DNA of 64,000 bases from Burkholderiales bacterium. Lineage in GTDB: Bacteria > Pseudomonadota > Gammaproteobacteria > Burkholderiales > Casimicrobiaceae. The stretch is taken from NCBI GenBank assembly GCA_020851235.1, contig JADZDD010000010.1, positions 48,009 to 112,008 on the forward strand. Direction: 5' to 3'. A model generated the notes under the pieces. That model saw only the letters and a list, made by a program, of their open reading frames with translations, had not been told where the DNA came from and searched no databases. Below are positions 17,751-30,300 of this stretch, one piece after another. Numbering within the stretch: the first letter of the stretch is position 1; each line of letters begins with the position of its first letter. The translations under genes and the position numbers were made by a program.

Positions 17751-19943
17751 CTACGCGGCGCGCGGCAGGCCGGTGAGCGCGTCGAGATGCACGACGCGAT
17801 CCGCGCCGAGGCGTTCGGGCATGCGGTGGGTGATGAAGATGATCGTCACCTTGCCCTTGAAGCGCGCGATCGTGGCGGCGAAATGATCGGCGACCGTGGC
17901 ATCGAGCCCGCTCGTCGCCTCGTCGAAGAGGAGCACGCGCGGGCGCCTGAGGAGCGCGCGCGCGATGGCGATGCGCTGTCGCTGCCCGCCCGACAGGCCG
18001 GCCCCCCGCTCGCCCACGTCGGTGCGGTACCCCGCGGGCAACGTCTCGATCGCATCGTGGATCTCGGCCATCCGTGCCGCGTGCATCGCCATCTCGAAGG
18101 TCGCGAGCGGATTCGCGAGCAGGAGGTTGTCGAGGATGCTGCCGCAGAAGAGCACGGTGTCCTGCGGCACCACGCCGAACTGCGCGCGCAGCTCGTTGGC
18201 GGCGAAATGGCGCGTGTCGCGCCCGTCGACGAGCACTTGCCCGGCCGTCGGCCACACGAATCCCTGCAGCAGCTTGGCGAGCGTGCTCTTGCCCGAGCCG
18301 GAGCGACCCATCACCACCACGCACTCCCCCGGCGCGATGCGTAACTGCATGCCGCACAGGACGTCACTGCGGTCGGGCGCGTAACGAAAGCTCACGTCGC
18401 GGAATTCGATCGCGGCGGGACCCGCCGCCTCGTGCGTGGAGACCACGGCCCAGGGCTCGGGCGGGACGTCCATGATGTCGGCGAGCCGGCGCACGGCGAT
18501 CGCCGCCTGCTGGAACTGCTGCCACAGGCCGACGAGCTTCAACATCGGCTGCGCGACGCGCGAGGCGAACATCTGGAAGGCGACGAGCATGCCGATCGTG
18601 AAGTCCGGTCCGCGCATCACGAGCCACGCGCCGAGGCACAGGATCGCCATCGAGAGCAGTTGCTCGAGGCCGTTGGCGAGCGTGTTGTACGTATTGGCGA
18701 GCTGCCGCGTCGCGAAGTTGGCCTGCAGATACGAGGCGAGGTACTCCTCGTAGCGGCGCTCGAGCTGCGGCTCCATCTGCAACGCCTTGACCGTCTCGAT
18801 TCCGGCGACGTACTCGGTCACGAACGCCTGGTTGCGCGCACCGCGCAGGAACTGCTCGTTCAGGCGCGCCTGGAGGAGCGGAGCCGCCGCTGCGGAAATG
18901 GCGACGACCAGTGCCAGCACGACGAGCGTGACGGCGGACAGCCACGCGCTGTAGAAGAACATCACGGCGAGGAAGACGAGCAGGAACGGGACATCGAGCA
19001 ACAAGGTGATCGCCGCACCGGTGAGGAAGTCGCGAATCGTCTCGACGCCGTTCATGCGCGCAGCAAGGACACCCGTGGGGCGCCGCTCGAAATAGCGCAG
19101 CGGCAGGCGCACGAGATGCCGAAAGACCGCCGCCCCGAGGACCGCGTCGACCCGATTGCCGGTGTGCGTGACGAGGTACTGCCGCACCCACGAGAGCGCC
19201 GCGCTGAAGATCACGAAGATCACGAGGGCGCTCGCGATGACCACGAGCGTGCTCGTCGTCTGATGGACGATCACCTTGTCGATGATCACCTGGCTGCACA
19301 GCGGCGTCCCGAGCGCGATGAGCTGAATGACCAGCGAAGCGACGAGGACGTCGCGCCAGATGCTGCGATGGCGCAGGAGTTCGGCGACGAACCAGCGAAA
19401 CCCGAAGCCGCGCGCCTCGGCCGCGACGTCCGGATCGGTCGCGGGCGCCGCGACGTGATCGACGAGGAGCGCGAGCCCGCCATAGCGCCGCTCGAAGGCG
19501 GCCCGCGGCATCACCTGCGGTTCGTCGTTCCCGGCGAGGAAGGCGAGGACGCGATCGGCCTCGATGCGGGCGAGAAGCACCGGAGTGAACGCGGCGGGCG
19601 CGCCGACGCCCGGGGAATCGGCGTCCGGCGAAGGCGCGCCTTGGTCCGCGTCGATCGTGAGGAAGACGAGTCGCGGCAGGGCCGTGGCGGCAAGCTCGCG
19701 CGGCGACAGCGCCTCGAGCCTTGCATCGAGGTCGAGCGAGCGCAACGCCTCGACCACCGCGATCGGCGTGCAGGGTGGCGGGAAGGACCGCTCGATCAGC
19801 GCCGCATCGAAGGCCTTGCGGCGCAGGTTGCACAGGCTGCCGACCGCCCAGAGGAACGCACGTGGCGAGAGCGTGCGCGTGTCGACCCGCGCCGGTCCGT
19901 CTGCGCCATCACCGGCGACCTCAGCGTTCGCGCGCCGCGTCAT
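17751..19943 (-). CDS. Type I secretion ABC exporter (HlyB/PrtD-like, with C39-like domain)
   Basis: 730 aa. Layout: N-terminal C39-peptidase-like domain (about 25-170) lacking the catalytic Cys/His arrangement; six-helix membrane domain (about 190-475); ATPase domain with Walker A GRSGSGKS (546-553), signature LSGGQ (650-654), Walker B LLFDE (671-675) and H706. A degenerate peptidase domain is the hallmark of HlyB-type exporters that bind RTX substrates without cutting a leader. It sits in the inner membrane and drives one-step export. It overlaps the HlyD-type gene by 23 bp and is last in the RTX operon. Confidence 0.93.
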   Translation of the reverse strand: MTRRANAEVAGDGADGPARVDTRTLSPRAFLWAVGSLCNLRRKAFDAALIERSFPPPCTPIAVVEALRSLDLDARLEALSPRELAATALPRLVFLTIDADQGAPSPDADSPGVGAPAAFTPVLLARIEADRVLAFLAGNDEPQVMPRAAFERRYGGLALLVDHVAAPATDPDVAAEARGFGFRWFVAELLRHRSIWRDVLVASLVIQLIALGTPLCSQVIIDKVIVHQTTSTLVVIASALVIFVIFSAALSWVRQYLVTHTGNRVDAVLGAAVFRHLVRLPLRYFERRPTGVLAARMNGVETIRDFLTGAAITLLLDVPFLLVFLAVMFFYSAWLSAVTLVVLALVVAISAAAAPLLQARLNEQFLRGARNQAFVTEYVAGIETVKALQMEPQLERRYEEYLASYLQANFATRQLANTYNTLANGLEQLLSMAILCLGAWLVMRGPDFTIGMLVAFQMFASRVAQPMLKLVGLWQQFQQAAIAVRRLADIMDVPPEPWAVVSTHEAAGPAAIEFRDVSFRYAPDRSDVLCGMQLRIAPGECVVVMGRSGSGKSTLAKLLQGFVWPTAGQVLVDGRDTRHFAANELRAQFGVVPQDTVLFCGSILDNLLLANPLATFEMAMHAARMAEIHDAIETLPAGYRTDVGERGAGLSGGQRQRIAIARALLRRPRVLLFDEATSGLDATVADHFAATIARFKGKVTIIFITHRMPERLGADRVVHLDALTGLPRAA

Positions 19944-21297
19944 GCCACGCCTTTTGCACCGGCGCCAGGAGGAATTCGAGGAGCGTGCGCTCGCCCAGGC
20001 GGATCTCGCCGTCGACCTGCATGCCCGAGGTCAGGGGAAGCGGCTTGCCGTCGAACGAGAGGGTCTGCGCCGCGAGCGCGATACGTGCCCGGTACGCGGC
20101 GACCGCACCACCATCGGCGTCCGCCGTCGGCAACGCGCCTCCGGTCGGTTCGATCGCATCGGGGCTCACGCGAACCACCACCCCGTCGACGAGACCGTAC
20201 TTCTGGAACGGATACGTGGCGATCTTGATTCGCGCCGCCTGACCAACGCGCACGAAGCCGACATCGAGATTGCGAACGAGGACGTCGGCCTGCAGCTCCT
20301 CGCCCGCCGGCACGAGGGTGAGCAGCACCGTGCCGGGCGCCACGACGGCGCCCGGCGTGTGCGTGAGCAGGTCCTTGACCACGCCTGCCTGCGGTGCGCG
20401 CAGCTCGACCGCATGCGCACGGTAAACGGCCTTGGCGAGCTCCTCGTCGAGGCGAAGCTTCTGGGCGAGCGCCTGCGCGCGCTCGGCGTGGAGTTGCTGG
20501 CGATACGACGAGGTCACCTGCGCCAGCCGGCGCTCGGCATGCGCAAGGCTCGCCTCGAGCGCCTCGACCGCGTGCACCTGCGCGGTCAGGTCGTGTTCCT
20601 TCTCGATACGCTCGCGCTGCCGTTCGAGCGCGGCGAGCTCGCTCACGAATCCTTCGCGCTGCAGCGTCAGGAAGCGCTCCGCCATCGTGCGATAGATGGG
20701 CACCGTGCGGGCGAGCTTGTCGTGAACCGCTCGTGCCGCGCGCAACTCCTGGCGAATGCGCGCGATCGCCGCCTCTTCCTGCGCCCGCGCGTCGCCGTAC
20801 GCGGCGCGATTGGCCTCGTACTGCGCCGCGACGCCAACGAACAGCGACGCGGGATCGTCGGTCGACCGCGCGAATGGCGCGTCCGCGGCCTCGGCATCGA
20901 TGCGGCGCAACTGCAGCGCGCGCTGGGCGAGTTCCTGGTGCAACGCGCGCGAGTCCGCCTCCTGGAGGTCACCGTCGAGGCGAACGAGCACCTGCCCGGC
21001 GATGACAGACTCGCCCTCGCTCACCGCGATCTCGGCGATACGTCCGGCGTCGAGCGGCTGGACGATCTTCAGGCTCGTGCGCGGCGCGAGGCGGCCGGAG
21101 GCAACCGCGACGATGTCGAGGCGCCCGAAGACGAGCCACAGCACTGCGGCCACCATGAGCGCCGTCAGCCAGTAGAGGATCCGGCGTGGCAGCGGTGACG
21201 GCGCGATGGCGACGAGCCGCAACGGAGCCGGCAGAAAATCCTGCGCGCCATCCGATGGCTGCGCCGTGAGGCGCGTGTCGCGCAGGCCGGCAGGCAT
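19921..21297 (-). CDS. Type I secretion membrane-fusion protein (HlyD family)
   Basis: 458 aa. A single N-terminal transmembrane helix (ILYWLTALMVAAVLWLVFG) is followed by a lipoyl-like half motif (ASGRLAPRTSLKIVQPLDAG), a long coiled-coil hairpin and a C-terminal beta-barrel ending in the HlyD tail (ERTLLEFLLAPVQKA). It bridges the ABC exporter to an outer-membrane channel. It starts 35 bp after the giant RTX gene and overlaps the exporter gene. The TolC-type channel must be encoded elsewhere. Confidence 0.94.
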   Translation of the reverse strand: MPAGLRDTRLTAQPSDGAQDFLPAPLRLVAIAPSPLPRRILYWLTALMVAAVLWLVFGRLDIVAVASGRLAPRTSLKIVQPLDAGRIAEIAVSEGESVIAGQVLVRLDGDLQEADSRALHQELAQRALQLRRIDAEAADAPFARSTDDPASLFVGVAAQYEANRAAYGDARAQEEAAIARIRQELRAARAVHDKLARTVPIYRTMAERFLTLQREGFVSELAALERQRERIEKEHDLTAQVHAVEALEASLAHAERRLAQVTSSYRQQLHAERAQALAQKLRLDEELAKAVYRAHAVELRAPQAGVVKDLLTHTPGAVVAPGTVLLTLVPAGEELQADVLVRNLDVGFVRVGQAARIKIATYPFQKYGLVDGVVVRVSPDAIEPTGGALPTADADGGAVAAYRARIALAAQTLSFDGKPLPLTSGMQVDGEIRLGERTLLEFLLAPVQKAWHDAARER

Positions 21298-21332
21298 CGT
21301 CGCGCGCTTCGGGGCAAGCGTCGCCGGCGCTG

Positions 21333-24300
21333 CTAGCTCAGGCGGACCCCGCCTGCGTAGAGCGTTGCCGCCGGTTGCAGCGCCTGCGCTGCGGTCGCGA
21401 ACGACGCTGCCGCGAGCATCGCTTGCGCGGGCACGGCACCGATGCCGGCGAAGGCGTTGCGGTGTCCGAAATCGTAGGCGAGGTCACCGCCAAGCGCCGC
21501 CGTATCACTGCCTGCGACGTAGGCCGCCGCCAGGCCGTCGGTGAGATTCCACGCAACGAGCGATGGGTTGGCGGCACGCGCGGCGTCGAACCGGGACACG
21601 AGATTGCCGAAATCGAAACGAACCACCTTCCGGTTGACGAGGCGATCTCCACTCCCGGCGTCGAACGCTGCCATCGCATCGGCCACGACCTGCAGATGCA
21701 GCACGCTCTTGTGGTTGACGCCCGCCTGATACCAGTTCCGCAGCGTGATCTGGTCGCCCGCGCCGGCATCGAGCACGAGGTCGACGCCCGACTTGCGCAG
21801 CTTGAGATTGGCGTACACGAAGGCGCCCCCGAGCGATAGCGTGTCGTCGGTCCCCGCGCTCGCCAACACGGTGTCGGCGCCGTCGCCCTTGTTGAAGGCG
21901 ATCACATCCGCGCCGCCACCCGTCGTGATCGTATCGGCACCCTGCCCGCCTGCGAAGAAATCGCGTCCGCCGGCACCGACGAGGGTATCGGCGCCCACGC
22001 CCCCATCGAGGAGGTTGTTGCCGGCGGTATCCGTGAGCGTGTCGTTGCCCGCGCCGCCTTGCAGTAGATCGTTGCCGCCGCCCCCGGTGAGGCCATCGTT
22101 GCCAACGTCGCCGAAGAGCGTGTCGTGGCCGTCACCACCGGCGAGCGCGTTACCCGATGCGTTGCCGCGCAGCCAGTTCGAAAGTGCGTTGCCGGTTCCG
22201 CCGATCGCGCCGGTGCCGGTGAGCAGCAGATCCTCGACGTTCGCCGGCAAGACGTAGGCGATCGCCGCCTTGACCGTGTCGCTCCCGGCGCCCGCGGCCT
22301 CGATGATCGTGTCGGCGCCCTGCTCGACGATGTACGTGTCGTCCCCGGCGCCGCCCTGCATCGAATCGTTGCCGGAACCTCCATTGAGCACGTTGCTCGC
22401 GGCATTGCCGACGAGGACGTTGGCGAGCGCGTTCCCGGTGCCGTTGCTCGCCGTCACGCCGACGAGCGTCAGGTTCTCGAGTCCCGCACCCAGGGTCCAG
22501 GACACTGCGCTGTGCACGACGTCGGTTCCGCCACCGGCTGTTTCCGCGATCGTGTCGCCGCTGTCGTCGACGCGATAGGTGTCGTTGCCGGCGCCTCCGA
22601 CCAGCGTGTCCTTGCCGGCGCCACCGTCGAGCACATTGCTCCCGGCGTTGCCGGTGATCACGTTGGCGAGTGCGTTACCCGTGCCGGCGATCGACGCGCT
22701 TCCGGTCAGCAGCAAGTTCTCGACGTTGGCAGGAAGCACGTACGCGATCGAGGCGCGCACGCTGTCGGTGCCGACGCCGGCGAGCTCGCTCACCGTGTCG
22801 CCCGCGTGGTCGACGAGGTAGGTGTCGTTGCCGGCGCCGCCGGCCAACGCGTCGGCACCCCCGCCGCCGTCGAGCACGTTGGCGCCCGCATTACCCGTCA
22901 GGACGTTGGCGAGCGCATTGCCAGTGGCGTTGATCGCTGCCGATCCGGTGAGCACGAGCCGCTCGAGGTTGGCACCGAGCGTCCAGGCGATCGCGCTTTG
23001 CACGGTATCGGTGCCCTCGCCGGCCCGTTCGCTTGCGACGTCTGTAGCCACGTCGACGAGGTACGTGTCGTCGCCGGCGCCACCTTGCATCGTATCGGTG
23101 CCGGCCGCACCGTTGAGGACGTTGGCCGCCGCATTGCCAACGATCGTGTTGTTGAGCGCATTGCCGGTGCCATGGATGCCACCCGTCCCGGTCAAGGTCA
23201 GGCGTTCGACGTTGGCCGCGAGGGTCGCGCTTACGCTCGCCTGGACGGTGTCGGTGCCCGCGCCCGTGCTCTCGACCACCACGTCGCCGGCGGCGTCGAC
23301 GACGTAGCTGTCGTTGCCGGCACCTCCCCGCATCGTATCGCTGCCCGCCTTGCCATCGAGGGTGTTGTTCCCGGCATTGCCGGTGATGACGTTGGCAAGC
23401 GCATTGCCGGTGCCGTGAATCGAGGACGTCCCGGTGAGCGTCAGATTCTCGACATTGGCGCCAAGCACGTGCGTGAGGCTCGTCTGGACGAGATCGACGC
23501 CCTCGTTCGCCGCCTCGACGACCGTGTCGCCCGCCTGTTCGACGACGTACGTGTCGTTGCCGGTACCCCCGGCCATCGCATCGTTGCCCGTGCCACCATT
23601 GAGCGTGTTGTTGGCCGCGTTGCCGGTCAGTGCATTGGCGAGCGTGTTGCCGGTGCCGTTGATCGCTGCCGTTCCGGTCAGGACGAGATTCTCGACGTTC
23701 GCCGCAAGCGTCAGCGTGACTGCGCTGTGGATCGTATCGTTGCCCTCGGCGCTGCTCTCGGTGATCACGTCGCCCGCGGCATCGACGACGTAGCTGTCGT
23801 TGCCCTGGCCGCCCTTCATCGTGTCGCTGCCGCCGAGCCCGTCGAGCACGTTGTCCAGCGCATTGCCGATCAGGACATTGTTCGCCGCATTGCCGGTGCC
23901 ACGCGTGGCACCGGAAGCGAGCAACGTCAGGTTCTCGACGTTGACCGGAAGCACGTAGTCGATCGTCGCCTTGACGAGATCGGTGCCCGCCGCCGACGCC
24001 TCGACGACGCTGTCGCCCGCGTGGTCGACCAGATACGTGTCGTTGCCCGCAAGCCCCACGAGCGTGTCGGCGCCTTCGCGGCCGTCGAGGGTGTTGGCAC
24101 CGCCATTGCCGGTAACGATGTTGGCGCGCGCGTTGCCCGTACCCATCGCACCGCCGACGAGCAACAGGTTCTCGATCTCGGGCCCAAGCGTGTAATCGCG
24201 ATACGCCTCGATGCGATCGATGCCTTCGCCGGGGCGCTCGACGATCGTATCCCCCGCATCGAACACGCGATACGTGTCGTCGCCCACGCCGCCGTCGAGG

Positions 24301-27300
24301 ACGTCGCCACCGCCGTAGCCGATCAGGACGTCGTTGCCACCCAGGCCGGAGAGGTGGTTTTGCTGCGCGTTTCCCGTGAGGACATTGTCGAGTGCATTGC
24401 CGACGCCGTCGATCGCACCTTCGTGGACCATCGTGAGATTCTCGACAGCATCGGGAAGGGTGGTGGACGCATTGACGATGAAGGTATCGACGCCCTCGCG
24501 CGGAAGCTCGACGACCGTATCGAGCGCATCGGTCAGGGTGTAGGTGTCGTTGCCGCGGCCACCGACCAGACGATCGCGGCCGCCGCGGCCGTCGAGAGTA
24601 TTGGCACCGTCGTTGCCGGTGATGACGTTGTCGAGATCGTTGCCATATCCGGCGAGGTCGCCGCTGCCGGTGAGTGTCAACCGCTCGAAGTACGGCCACA
24701 GGGCATAGCTCACCGAGGCACGAACCTCGTCACTGCCACCCATGTCGACGCGCTCGTCCTCGCGCGCCCTGTCCTCACCATCGTCGACGAGGTAGACGTC
24801 GTCTCCGGCACCGCCGTACATCGTGTCGGCACCCGTCCCACCCTCGAGTCGATCGTTGCCGCTCTCGCCGCGCATCGTGTCGTTGCCCGCCCCGCCGTCG
24901 AGCAGGTCGTCGCCGGCCGTACCCACGATCACGTCGTCGTCGGCGCTGCCTTGCCGCACCTTGGCGAGAATGTCGTCCGCACTCCATATCGTGCCGTCGG
25001 CAAAACGCAAGGCGGCGATGCGGGATGTCGTCTTGTCGAGCGACCAGCGCAGGAGCGCGCGCGGCCCATCGTCACGCACGCGTATCTCCAGCGAGTCGTA
25101 CTGCGCGGTGTCGGGGACACGGCGCAGGGTCACCTCATCCGGGCTGATGCCGGTGGCGAAGCGCACTTCGACGACGCGGGCATTCGTCGTCGGATTGGGT
25201 GAGATCGTGATCTCGTCGCCACCCGAGTCGCGCCCAATCGCGATCGTGACGCTCGCTGCGTCGCTGATGTAAACCTTGTCCGACCCGTGACCACCATCGA
25301 CCACGTAATCCCCGCTGCCGTAAACACTGATGTCGTCCTTGCCGGGGCCACCCAGAAGGGTCGCCGCCGCGGTGCCACCGACACCGAGCTGGTCGTCGCC
25401 GTCACCACCCGAGGCCGTGCCGCCGTGGGTCGTGATCTCGTCGTTACCCGTACCTCCTTCGATCGTGCTGCTGCCGGCCAGGGTTCGCACGATGTCGTCG
25501 CCGCCACCGGCATCGATCGTGTTGGCGCCGCCCGGATCGACGATGTAGTCCTTGTCGGCGCCCGCGGCGACGATGTCGTCGCCGTGGCCGGGGTAGACCT
25601 GGTTCCAACCCGAACCCGCGTCGATGCGGTCGTTGCCGCTGCGGCCGATGAGCACGTCGCTGCCCTCGCCACCCTCGATCGTGTCATCGCCCGACAACCC
25701 GTCGATCTCGTCGTTGCCGGCGCCGCCGGTAAGGAAATCCGTCATGCTGCCGCCGACGATGCGATCAGCGTCGTCACCGCCTTGCTGCGTGACCGGTGCG
25801 ACCACGACGGTCTTGGCGCGGTCAGCAAGCGCCGCGGGCGAGATCTCCTCGGGTTGATCCAGCGTGAAGCCGTCGAAGGCGATGCGCCGCGAAACGGTGA
25901 TGCCGGCAAGACCGCCGTAGGGCACGTCGGGTGTGAAGAAGTCGGGAATGACGAGGCTCGAATCACGGCCGCGAAGCGCAAGACGCAGATCGTCGCCTTC
26001 GCGCAGGGGCCGCAGGTCCTCGTAGACGCCGATCGCCATTTGCAGCCTGAACTCCGGCGTGATGCCCAGCGCGAGGTTGCCGGAGCTGGTCGTCACCCGA
26101 TCGTCACCCTCGTCGCGATCGACGACGACGATCGATCCCGGCTCGACGAAATGGAGGTCGTCGCCAGGCCCGCCGATCATCCGCGTCTTCGCGGCACCGT
26201 GGAGCTCGTCGTTGCCCGGTCCGCCGAGAAGGCTGATCTCGCTCCCTCGTCCACCCGTCGCGAAGAGGCGGTCGTCGCCGGGACCTCCCCACAGGCGGGA
26301 GTTGTCGTCGTCGATGCCCGGAGCGGTGCTCATCCAGTCGTCGCCGTCCTCGCCGTACATGTCGCCCCACGAGGACTCGCGGCGCATCACGTCGTTGCCT
26401 TCACCACCATGGGCGACGTTGACGAGATGATCGTCACCGCTGGTGCTGGTGCGAAAGACGTCGCCGATCCAGTCGTAGCTGCGCAGCGTCCCATCGGCGA
26501 AGCGCAGGCTGGCGATCGCGTAGGGACGCCGCTGCTGAAGGTACGTCGCCCCGAGATCGACGAAGTGCCGCTTCACCGTGAGCTCGTCGGAGGTCCCCTT
26601 GATCCTGATGACGAGATCGTCGGCTCGGCGGGCGAAGGCGAGATCGGCCTCGACGATGCCTGGCTTGAACTCGATATGGCGATCGTAGGCATAGATCGTG
26701 TTGCGGCCGTTGTAATGCTCGATGCTGTCGACGCCATCGCCACGGCCGAACCGGTAGACGTGACCATCCCGCAGCGTGTCGCTGTCGGGGCCACCGTCGA
26801 CGTCGTAGGCGCCCTCGATGACGTCGTCGCCCGCCAGGCCCAGCGCGAGCGCGTTGGCTCCGGCACCTCGAAGCGTGTCGTCACCGTCGGTGCCGACGAC
26901 GAGTTGCGCAACCTCGCCGGTCGGTGCGATCGATCCGATGGCAAGCGCACGCGCCTGCGCCAACGTGACCACCGAACTGTCGGCAAAGCGAAACTGCGAG
27001 ACGACGTCGCCAGCCATGCCGTCGTCGAGCCACAACTCGCTGCCGTCGGCAAGGCGCGCGACGAGGTCCTCGCCGTCGTCGCCGTGCTGCGCACGGTGAA
27101 ACGTGACCGAACCCGCGGTCACGCCGGCACCGAAGGTGACGACGTTGACACCGGCGGTGTCGCTGATCCGATCCTTGCCTGCGGCTGCGGCAAAGCGGTA
27201 CACGTCGTCGCCAGCGCCCCCGGCGAGGACATCGTTGCCCGTGCCGCCATCGAGCGTGTCGTTGCCCGCACCACCCATCAGGACGTCGGCATCGTCGTGG

Positions 27301-30300
27301 CCTTCGAGCAGGTCGGCATCCCCCTCCCCGAAGAGCCGATCGGCGCCCGAGCCGCCCCGCAGCGCATCGTTGCCGGCACCGCCTTCGAGCCAATCGACCT
27401 CAGCGTTGCCGGCGAGTGCATCGGCGCCGGCTCCGCCGACGAGGTGATCACGTGCCGCAGCCCCCGTCAGGACATCGTCGCCCGCGCCGCCTTCGAGTTC
27501 CGCGGTCATCGACCCGCCGGTGAGCGTATCGCGGCCCGCGCCGCCGGCGAGGTGACGGTGGTCGACATCCGCCGTCAGGTTGAGCGCCGTGGCGTAGCGG
27601 GAACCGAGGAGCTCCGCCATCGAAATCGTCCGGCCATCGTCGAACTCGATCCTCGTGTCCCCGGCGCGCACCGCGTCTTCGATGACCGTCGTGGCACCGC
27701 CACCGAAGCCGAGAATGTAGGAGTACGCGTCGGCCGACCCGGCACCGCCGCGGGTGATCGTGAAGCTCGCCTCCGTGATCCCGGGACCAAAGCGCAGCGT
27801 GCCGATGCCGCCGCCGTCACGAATGCGATCCTGACCCAGGCCATCGATCAGGAAGACGTCATCGCCCGCTCCACCGAGCAAGAGATCGTTGCCGCTCCCA
27901 CCCTCGAGGCGGTCGTCGCCTTCGCCGGCGTCGAGCGTATCGTCGCCCGCGCCGCCATGTAGGGCATCGTTGCCGGCGTCGCCGGCGAGCGCATCGGCGC
28001 CACTCCCGCCTTCAACGACGTCACTCCCGGCGCCACCGGCGAGAACGTCGTCGCCATCGCCACCCATGAGGTGATCGCGCCCATCGTCACCGTGGACCAC
28101 GTCGTTGCCGGCGCCACCAACGAGGGTGTCTTCCCCTTCAGCGCCGCCGAGCGTGTCGTCGTCGGCGCCGCCGTCCAGCCGATCGTCACCGGCGCCGCCG
28201 GTCAACGTGTCAGCGCCCTCGCCACCGGCGAGCGCATCATCGCCGTCGTTGCCCGCGAGCGTATCGTCGCCGCCACCACCGCTCAGATCGTCGCGCGCGT
28301 ACGCACCTGCAAGCGCGTCGTTGCCAAGTCCACCGTCGGCGACCACCGCGCCGCCCAGGCCCTCGATACGATCGGCACCATCGCCGCCGATGGCGGTGAC
28401 CGATGGCAGCGTGACCGGAACATAGGCCAGGGGGTTGTTGGCCCAGACGCGCTTCTGGCTGTACTGCCCGGTCACGTAGGCCTCGCTCCCGGTCGGCGGC
28501 GTGAGCGAGAGGGTGGTGCCGTTCGTGTTGAGCGCGGAATGCGTTGCGAGCTTGGCGAGGAGCTCCCATTCGGTGACGACGTGCCCGTCGGCGAGTTGGA
28601 TCGCCGGTGCGTTGGCGCCGCCGAAGCCGTTGGCGATCACCGCGAGCACCTGGTCGCCCCGGGTGATGACAAGATGCGACGTCCCGCCCGTCTCGTCCTG
28701 GCCCATCCAGAAGTCGATCTCTTCGATCTTCACCTCGTCTTCGAGTTCGACGACGTTCTGGCCTTCGCTGTCGCTGATGAACACCTTCTGCGCGAATGCC
28801 GGAACGATGTAGCGATCGTTCCCCGCGCCACCCTGCAGCAGGCTCGTGCCGACGCCCGCAACGAGCGTGTCGTCACCGGCATCGCCACGAAGAAAGTCGG
28901 TACCCGCACCGGCGATCAGCGCGTCGTGGCCCTCGCCGCCGCTCAAGATATCGTCGCCATCGCCCGCATCGAGCTGGTCGTCACCGGCGTCACCCCAAAG
29001 CGCGTCGCTGCCGATGTTCCCCGCGAGGATGTCGTCGTCGTCGCCACCCGTGAGTTGATCGGCGCCGGCGCCGCCTTCGATCGTGTCGGCATCGTCCTGC
29101 CCCCACAACGCGTCGTGGCCGTCGCCACCGCGCAGGTCATCACGCCCAGCTCCGCCTGCCAGCCGATCGTCATCCTCGTCGCCGAAAGCGACGTCATCGC
29201 CCATGCCGCCGTCGACGGTGTCGGCACCGGCGCCCGCGCTGATGGCATCGTCGTCGCTTCCGCCCTCGATGCGGTCGCTGCCGCTCGCACCGAAGATGAC
29301 ATCCGAGCCGGCGTCGCCCAGGATGACGTCATCACCCTCGCCGCCGTCGAGAAAATCGTCGCCGCCATAGCCGCGCAACGCGTCGTTCCCGGCTCCGCCG
29401 TCGAGGTCGTCGTTGCCGTGCAACGCGACCGGCGTAATGTCGGAGTCACCGAAGAGGCGATCGTCGCCGGCATCACCCTGGATCGTGTCGGCGGCCGCAT
29501 CGCCGACCAGCGTGTCATCGCCGTTGCCACCGGCGATGTGGTCGTCACCGTCATCGGCAGCGGTCGGGCTCAGCCCCGCCACGGCGAGGTCGTTGTTGCC
29601 GTGGATGACGTCGGCTCCGTCGTCGCCGAGCAGGACATCGTTGCCGCCGTCGCCAAAGAGGCGATCGTCGCCGGCGCCCCCGTCGATCTCATCGTTGCCG
29701 ACGGGCGTCGCCGTATCCGATCCCACCACAAGGCCGTAATCGTCGCCGGCAATGCGGTCGTTGCCGGCGTTGCCGAAGAGCGTGTCGTCATCGTCGCCCC
29801 CGGCGATCGTGTCGTCACCGTCGTCTCCCCACGCCACGTCGTTGCCGATTTCACCGTAGACCGCGTCGTCCCCGGATCCGCCGTGGATCTCGTCGGCTGC
29901 GCCGACGTCGCCTGCGTAGCCATGCACGATGACGCTCGAGTACCACGCATCGAATGGGCCGCCGTTTCCCGCGCCAGGCTCGACGTAGACCGTCGTGAGG
30001 TCGGCGGGCTCGTAGTCGTCGTCGCCGTTGATGACGTCGTGACCGGCCCCACCGACGAGGAGATCGTGGCCGCCGCCACCGAACAGGAGATCGTTGCCGG
30101 ACGCACCCACGACCGTGTCGTCAGCGAGCCCGCCGCGCAGCCACTCGCTCGTCGTCACGACGAAGCGCGTCGGCGCAACGCCACTCGTCGGCGCATTGGC
30201 CGACGTCGCGATGACGTCGCGCAACTGCGCCTCGGTCAATTCGGCGTCGGCGAAGATCGCATCCTTGCCAGCGTCGCCCGACAAGACGTCGACCCCGGCG

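Noticed and set aside
22200..24650. Regular direct repeats that might resemble a CRISPR-like array
   Set aside because: Units are coding, diverged, 243 bp long and show no constant short repeat with unique spacers; they encode 81-aa protein repeats.
22125..25202. Very long plus-strand open frames (up to about 1000-1100 codons) opposite the RTX gene at 22-31 kb
   Set aside because: They are antisense readings of the repetitive GC-rich RTX gene; composition is repetitive and no family or ribosome site is seen. The RTX reading explains the region fully.
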